From positions 3,272,395 to 3,336,394 of the forward strand of contig NZ_KE386571.1 of NCBI RefSeq assembly GCF_000427645.1: a DNA stretch of 64,000 bases, written 5' to 3'. This stretch comes from Sphingomonas phyllosphaerae FA2. Lineage in GTDB: Bacteria > Pseudomonadota > Alphaproteobacteria > Sphingomonadales > Sphingomonadaceae. A program made the position numbers and the translations under genes. Position 1 is the first letter of the stretch; each line of letters starts with the position of its first letter. The notes below the pieces were generated by a model. That model searched no databases. It was not told where the DNA came from and was given only the letters and a program-made list of their open reading frames with translations. Below, piece after piece: positions 60,354 to 64,000 of the stretch.

Positions 60354-61847
60354 TCAGACGAGCGCGCGGCGCACCGGCTTGCGACGGCGGCGTATCGCCG
60401 CACCGACCACGCCGAAGCCGGCGAGCATCATCGCCCAGGTCTTCGGCTCCGGCACCGCGCCGGTCAGCTTGGCATATTCGGCGGGGCTGACGTTGAAGCT
60501 GTAGACCATGTTGGGGATCAGCTTCATGCCTTGTGGGCAGCCGGCGCCGAGCTTCACCGACACGCTGCTGCCCTTGCCGGCGACGCCGCTGGTGCAGACG
60601 TCGAACTGCTCGCCGCTGCCCGATTGGGTGACCGAATAGTCGTTATCGGTGACGACGATCAGCGTGTAGCTGCCATCCGCCAGCCGCGGGCCGAACGCGA
60701 AGCCCTCGATCTTTTCCGGGATCGGATAGCCTGCGGCCTTCAGCGCGGCGGCGATGTCGAGGAACGGCGTCTGGCTCTTGGCAACCGGGTTGATGCCGGC
60801 GGGCAGATCGTTGGTGGCGGCGAGGCTGACGTCCTTGACGTCGGTGGCGTTGGTCAGGTCGATCTCATAGACGCGCTTGTCGCCGACCTGCTTCTTGCCG
60901 TTGGGATCGTCGACGCCGAAGCCGCGATTGTCGCGTTCCAGCACCAGCAGCTTGTTGTCGCCGACCGCCTGGAACGACGAGACGCCGATCGAGCGACCCT
61001 GCTTGTCGGCGTCGAACGTGCCCTTCGTGATGCCCTTGTTGATGTCATCCACCGAATCGAGCTGGTAGACATATTGCTTGGTCTGCTTGCCGCTGGCGAC
61101 GTCGAATTCAACGATGCGGGTGTTGCGGCTGTAGACGCCGTTCGCCGAACCGTCGGGCGCGCGGCCTTCGTTTACCAAGGGGTCCTGCAGGATCGCATAA
61201 GCGGTCTTGCCGTCCTTGCTAACGGTCAGCCCCTCGAAGCCGCGATTGTCCTGCCGGCCGGTGACGATCGTGCCCGCGCCACCGACGTAATCGACGCCGC
61301 CGTTGCCGTCGTGGGGCACGAGGTTCGACGGCACCTCGAAGGCGCGGACGAACTGGCCGTCGGTGCGGAACTCGTAGACCGAGGGGCCATATTCGTCGGA
61401 GACGAGGAAGTTGCCGTTGGGCAGCCGCGCCAGCCCTTCGGGATCGAGCGAGCGGCCGAGATCGGCGACGCTGCCGTTCAGCAGCTGCGGGTTGAGGCCG
61501 TTATAATTGTTCGCGCCGTCATGGTAGAGGACGGTGTTGGTCAGCTTGAAGCCGTTGATCTTGCCGGCGGCGTCGAGATCGAGCGTGAAGCCCTGCAGCC
61601 GCGGAGCGTAGGACAGGACGCCGCCGCCGGGGCCGCGATCGGTGGTGCTCCAGAAGGTGCCGGTGCTCGCGTCGTAGCTGAGGTCCGACCCGAAGCCGCC
61701 GAAGCGATTGTCGCCGACATTGGCGAAGCCCGACAGATCGGTGCCGTTCTCGACCGAGAAGGACGAGATCAGCGTGACGGCACCCGCCGACGACGGGGCG
61801 AGGGCGAGCGTGGCGACAGCGGTGGCGAGCGAGGCGAAGCGGCGCAT
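60354..61847 (-). CDS. Secreted esterase-like-phytase family protein with PEP-CTERM signal
   Basis: The 497-residue protein has a signal peptide (RRFASLATAVATLALAPSSAGA), a beta-propeller-type domain (GFGSDLSYDASTGTFWSTTD, DPEGLARLPNGNFLVSDEYG, NRGFEGLTVSKDGKTAYAIL, KIEGFAFGPRLADGSYTLIV) as in PF13449 'esterase-like activity of phytase', and a C-terminal sorting signal VPEPKTWAMMLAGFGVVGAA followed by IRRRRK. The PEPxxW, hydrophobic helix and Arg cluster predict processing by an exosortase-like system after export. The substrate is unknown. Confidence 0.88.
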   Translation of the reverse strand: MRRFASLATAVATLALAPSSAGAVTLISSFSVENGTDLSGFANVGDNRFGGFGSDLSYDASTGTFWSTTDRGPGGGVLSYAPRLQGFTLDLDAAGKINGFKLTNTVLYHDGANNYNGLNPQLLNGSVADLGRSLDPEGLARLPNGNFLVSDEYGPSVYEFRTDGQFVRAFEVPSNLVPHDGNGGVDYVGGAGTIVTGRQDNRGFEGLTVSKDGKTAYAILQDPLVNEGRAPDGSANGVYSRNTRIVEFDVASGKQTKQYVYQLDSVDDINKGITKGTFDADKQGRSIGVSSFQAVGDNKLLVLERDNRGFGVDDPNGKKQVGDKRVYEIDLTNATDVKDVSLAATNDLPAGINPVAKSQTPFLDIAAALKAAGYPIPEKIEGFAFGPRLADGSYTLIVVTDNDYSVTQSGSGEQFDVCTSGVAGKGSSVSVKLGAGCPQGMKLIPNMVYSFNVSPAEYAKLTGAVPEPKTWAMMLAGFGVVGAAIRRRRKPVRRALV

Positions 61848-61958
61848 GGGTTAATCTCCTGTTAACCGTGCGCCTGACGCGTTGCTGTTACGCAGCCGTG
61901 ACCGTTGCGCGACGATCCCGCGACACCCGCCCGCCTGTCCCGCTTTGGGGCGGGCGAG

Positions 61959-63632
61959 TCAGCCGGTGCGGCGCAGATGCTCCGCCAAGCGCAGCGTTTG
62001 CGCGAGCAGCGTCAGCGTCGGGTTGGCGAAGCTGGAGGTCGGGAAGCTCGCCGCGCCAGCGATGAAGACGCCGCGCGTGCCGAACAGTTCGGCATTGGCG
62101 TCGCACACGCCGTCAGTGGCAGTGTCCGCCATGCGCGCGGTACCGATATGATGGCCACCGACCGGCACCGGATGGTCGCTCCATGCCTGCGCTTCCTCGT
62201 CGTTGAGCGTGATCGTCGCCGCGCCGCTGCGGTTCACCGCCGCCGCGATTACGCGCACGCCCGCGATCATTCGCGCGCGGTCCGCCGCGGTGCAGCGCCA
62301 GTCGATGATCGCGCGGCGCATGCCCGCGCCGTCGATTTCGTTGCCAAGCATCACGCGGCTGTCGCGGTGTGGCTCCTGCTCGCCGTTGAGGTCGAGCGGG
62401 TAGACGCCGCCCGGCTCGGCGAGCAGCACGCTGGGCAGCTTGCGCTGCGCGAGGATGCGGCGGCGCGTCCAGTCGAGCGCGAAGCCCGCCAGCCGCGGCG
62501 CGCCGAGCAGCACGTTGCGGAAATGCGCGGCATGGAACGACGCCGAGGAGCCTCCGCGCTGCGCCCGCGCGTCATGCTCCAGCGCGGTCATCTTGCGCGC
62601 ATATTCGGGGACGATCATGTTCTTGGCGAGGTACATCGCCGACAGCACCGGGTGGCGGTGCGCCGGATCGACGATGCTGGGATGTGCGGGGCGCAGCACC
62701 ATGTTCGCCAGCCGCTCGCGACGCTGCGCCTCGGGCGACAGCCATAGATAGCGGCGGCAATAGACGCCGTCGTGCGAGCGGAAATAGTCGAAGCGGTCGT
62801 GCCCGGCGGGCGGGTGGAAGGCGATCGTGCCGAGCGTGCCCTCCAGATGGCATTGGTAATAACGGCCGACCAGATTGTGCTCGTTACCGAGCCCGCAGGC
62901 GCGCGCCTCGTCGCTGGCGAGCAGCAGCCGCGCGGTCTCGATCCCGCCCGCGGCGATCACGACGCGCGGTGCGGCGACCGTCACCTTCGCGCCATCGGGC
63001 AGGCGGAGGCGGACGCCGCTGGCGACCGCGCCGTCGCTGGCGGTGAGGATCTGGTCGACGGGCGCGTTGGTGAGGACGCGCAGCCGGGGCGCGGCGGCCA
63101 GCCGCTTGCGATACCAGCCGCCGAAATCGGTTGGGTGGCTGAAGCGCTCGACGCGCTCGGTGATCGCATCGTCGCCGGTGCCGGGGAGCGCGGGTTCGCG
63201 CTCGCGCGGGTCGGCGGCGGCGGCGGTGACGTCGAGCGCGCCCGCCTCGGCCAGCTCCATCGCCTGCGGATAGTAGCGCGCGATCTCTTCGTGCGCGATC
63301 GGCCAGCGTGCGGCGGGCATCCACTCGCGCGTCTCGAAGTCGATGGGATCGAACGGGATGCAGCGCCCGCCCCACACCGCGCTGGTGCCGCCGAACTGGC
63401 GGCGGCGGTACATCTCGCCGGGTGAGTGCGACGCGGGAGAGACCGACTGCGCGCGCAGGAAGTCCTGCCCGGCCTTGTCGAATTTGTCGCCGCCTGCCTC
63501 GACCAGCACGACGTTCCAGCCGGCATCTTCCAGCGTCAGCGCGAGCGTGATCCCGGCCGGGCCGGCGCCGACGATCACCAGATCGGTCTCGATCCGCGCG
63601 GGCAGTGCGGCGCGGCGCGCGCCGACGATCAT
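61959..63632 (-). CDS. GMC family oxidoreductase
   Basis: The 557-residue flavoprotein has DLVIVGAGPAGITLALTLED, VVLVEAGGDKFDKAGQ, the GMC signature RRRQFGGTSAVWGGRCIPFD, VVIAAGGIETARLLLASDEA and the C-terminal GGHHIGTARMADTATDGVCD, AASFPTSSFANPTLTLLAQT. The second catalytic position is Asn (SFANPT) as in many GMC enzymes. No signal peptide is seen. It overlaps by ATGA with the preceding aldo/keto reductase, so the pair may act on the same sugar or alcohol. Confidence 0.87.
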   Translation of the reverse strand: MIVGARRAALPARIETDLVIVGAGPAGITLALTLEDAGWNVVLVEAGGDKFDKAGQDFLRAQSVSPASHSPGEMYRRRQFGGTSAVWGGRCIPFDPIDFETREWMPAARWPIAHEEIARYYPQAMELAEAGALDVTAAAADPREREPALPGTGDDAITERVERFSHPTDFGGWYRKRLAAAPRLRVLTNAPVDQILTASDGAVASGVRLRLPDGAKVTVAAPRVVIAAGGIETARLLLASDEARACGLGNEHNLVGRYYQCHLEGTLGTIAFHPPAGHDRFDYFRSHDGVYCRRYLWLSPEAQRRERLANMVLRPAHPSIVDPAHRHPVLSAMYLAKNMIVPEYARKMTALEHDARAQRGGSSASFHAAHFRNVLLGAPRLAGFALDWTRRRILAQRKLPSVLLAEPGGVYPLDLNGEQEPHRDSRVMLGNEIDGAGMRRAIIDWRCTAADRARMIAGVRVIAAAVNRSGAATITLNDEEAQAWSDHPVPVGGHHIGTARMADTATDGVCDANAELFGTRGVFIAGAASFPTSSFANPTLTLLAQTLRLAEHLRRTG

Positions 63633-64000
63633 CGTGCCGACCCGCGCGCGATTGCGGCGAGCGCGCGCAGATGTTCGGGCTTGCCGGTCCCGACCACAGT
63701 GCAGTCGACGGTGGGATGCGCGATCGCGCGCGCCACCGCCTGTGCGGGGGTGAGGCCGGGTTGCAGCGTCACCACCTCGCGCGCGAGCACGAGATGCCCA
63801 CGCGCGCGGATCAGGTCGGCGCGCTTGCCGAGCGCGGTGAGCACGTCCCACGGCAGCTCCAGCACGTCATAACCGGGCTGGTCGAGCGCGGCGTCGAGCG
63901 TCGCGAGATCGTCGCACGACACGCCGATCCGCAACGCCTTGCCGCTGGCGCGCGCGGCGACCAGCGCCAGCGCCAGCTCGGCATCGGCGGCGACATGCGC
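63629..64000 (-). CDS. Aldo/keto reductase-like protein, C-terminal part
   Basis: The last 123 residues of a gene that begins beyond the window. The sequence reads ADAELALALVAARASGKALR, IGVSCDDLATLDAALDQPGY, DVLELPWDVLTALGKRADLI, GLTPAQAVARAIAHPTVDCT and VVGTGKPEHLRALAAIA. The VxVGTxxPEHL pattern and LTPAQAVARAIAHP spacing match the end of AKR TIM barrels. Catalytic residues would lie outside. Its stop overlaps the GMC oxidoreductase start. Confidence 0.75.
   Translation of the reverse strand, partial: AHVAADAELALALVAARASGKALRIGVSCDDLATLDAALDQPGYDVLELPWDVLTALGKRADLIRARGHLVLAREVVTLQPGLTPAQAVARAIAHPTVDCTVVGTGKPEHLRALAAIARGSAR

Overview
The window is high-GC DNA from an alphaproteobacterium, most likely a Sphingomonas-type member of the Sphingomonadaceae. 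The case rests on the gene repertoire: a CpdR-type response regulator, an OmpA with a long proline linker, an EipA/DUF1134 protein, a PEPxxW sorting-signal protein, a TonB receptor beside a tryptophan halogenase and a SapC protein, and a gene transfer agent (GTA) cluster with a DUF6127-type gene. No species is claimed. There is no integrase, plasmid origin, CRISPR array or insertion sequence. The DNA looks chromosomal, and most genes are housekeeping or envelope-related.

Layout. 1-7.4 kb: a partial threonine aldolase, tRNA-Val, cpdR, an N-formylglutamate amidohydrolase, a strong candidate small RNA (1957-2062, minus), cytochrome b561, SapC, an FAD-linked oxidase, a DEAD-box helicase and tRNA-Gly. 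7.8-21.6 kb: a GTA/phage-like operon on the plus strand. It opens with a well-formed promoter and a hairpin leader and runs through small and large terminase, portal, DUF6127, prohead protease, capsid, connectors, tail terminator, tail tube, gp10, tail chaperone, short tape measure, a TIM-barrel/DUF2460 fusion, hub, NlpC/P60 peptidase, large tail-tip protein and DUF2793. Two adjacent tail genes carry frame disruptions: a 10-bp tandem triplication in the tail terminator and an apparent one-base loss in a C-run of gp10. Dispersed palindromic repeats interrupt the otherwise overlapping operon at two places.

21.7-26.3 kb: ompA, ygfZ, dihydroorotase, eipA and tRNA-Ser. 26.4-33.4 kb: sugar-related genes, namely a GT2 glycosyltransferase, a formyltransferase/beta-propeller protein, a 3-keto-glycoside hydrolase-like protein, a GMC dehydrogenase with its subunit-3 partner, and a secreted intradiol dioxygenase. 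33.6-41 kb: a two-component system, then a TonB receptor divergent from tryptophan halogenase plus SapC, which looks like a substrate-uptake module. 41-49 kb: tRNA-Thr, aminopeptidase P, HNH endonuclease, an EF-hand lipoprotein, PEP carboxylase, a LysE exporter and a GH43-like enzyme.

49.1-50.4 kb: an unexplained run of overlapping small genes. It begins with a leader hairpin that covers the first ribosome-binding site, includes a DUF2384-like antitoxin-type protein, and ends with a 64-codon frame that has no standard start codon. 50.4-64 kb: repeats, aminopeptidase N, an M28 peptidase, UDP-glucose dehydrogenase, a polysaccharide pyruvyl transferase coupled to an F420-dehydrogenase-beta family protein, a PEP-CTERM esterase-like protein, a second GMC oxidoreductase and a partial aldo/keto reductase.

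At least five families of inverted repeats (about 75-130 bp including spacers) sit between genes across the window. All calls come from reading the sequence; no database search was possible.
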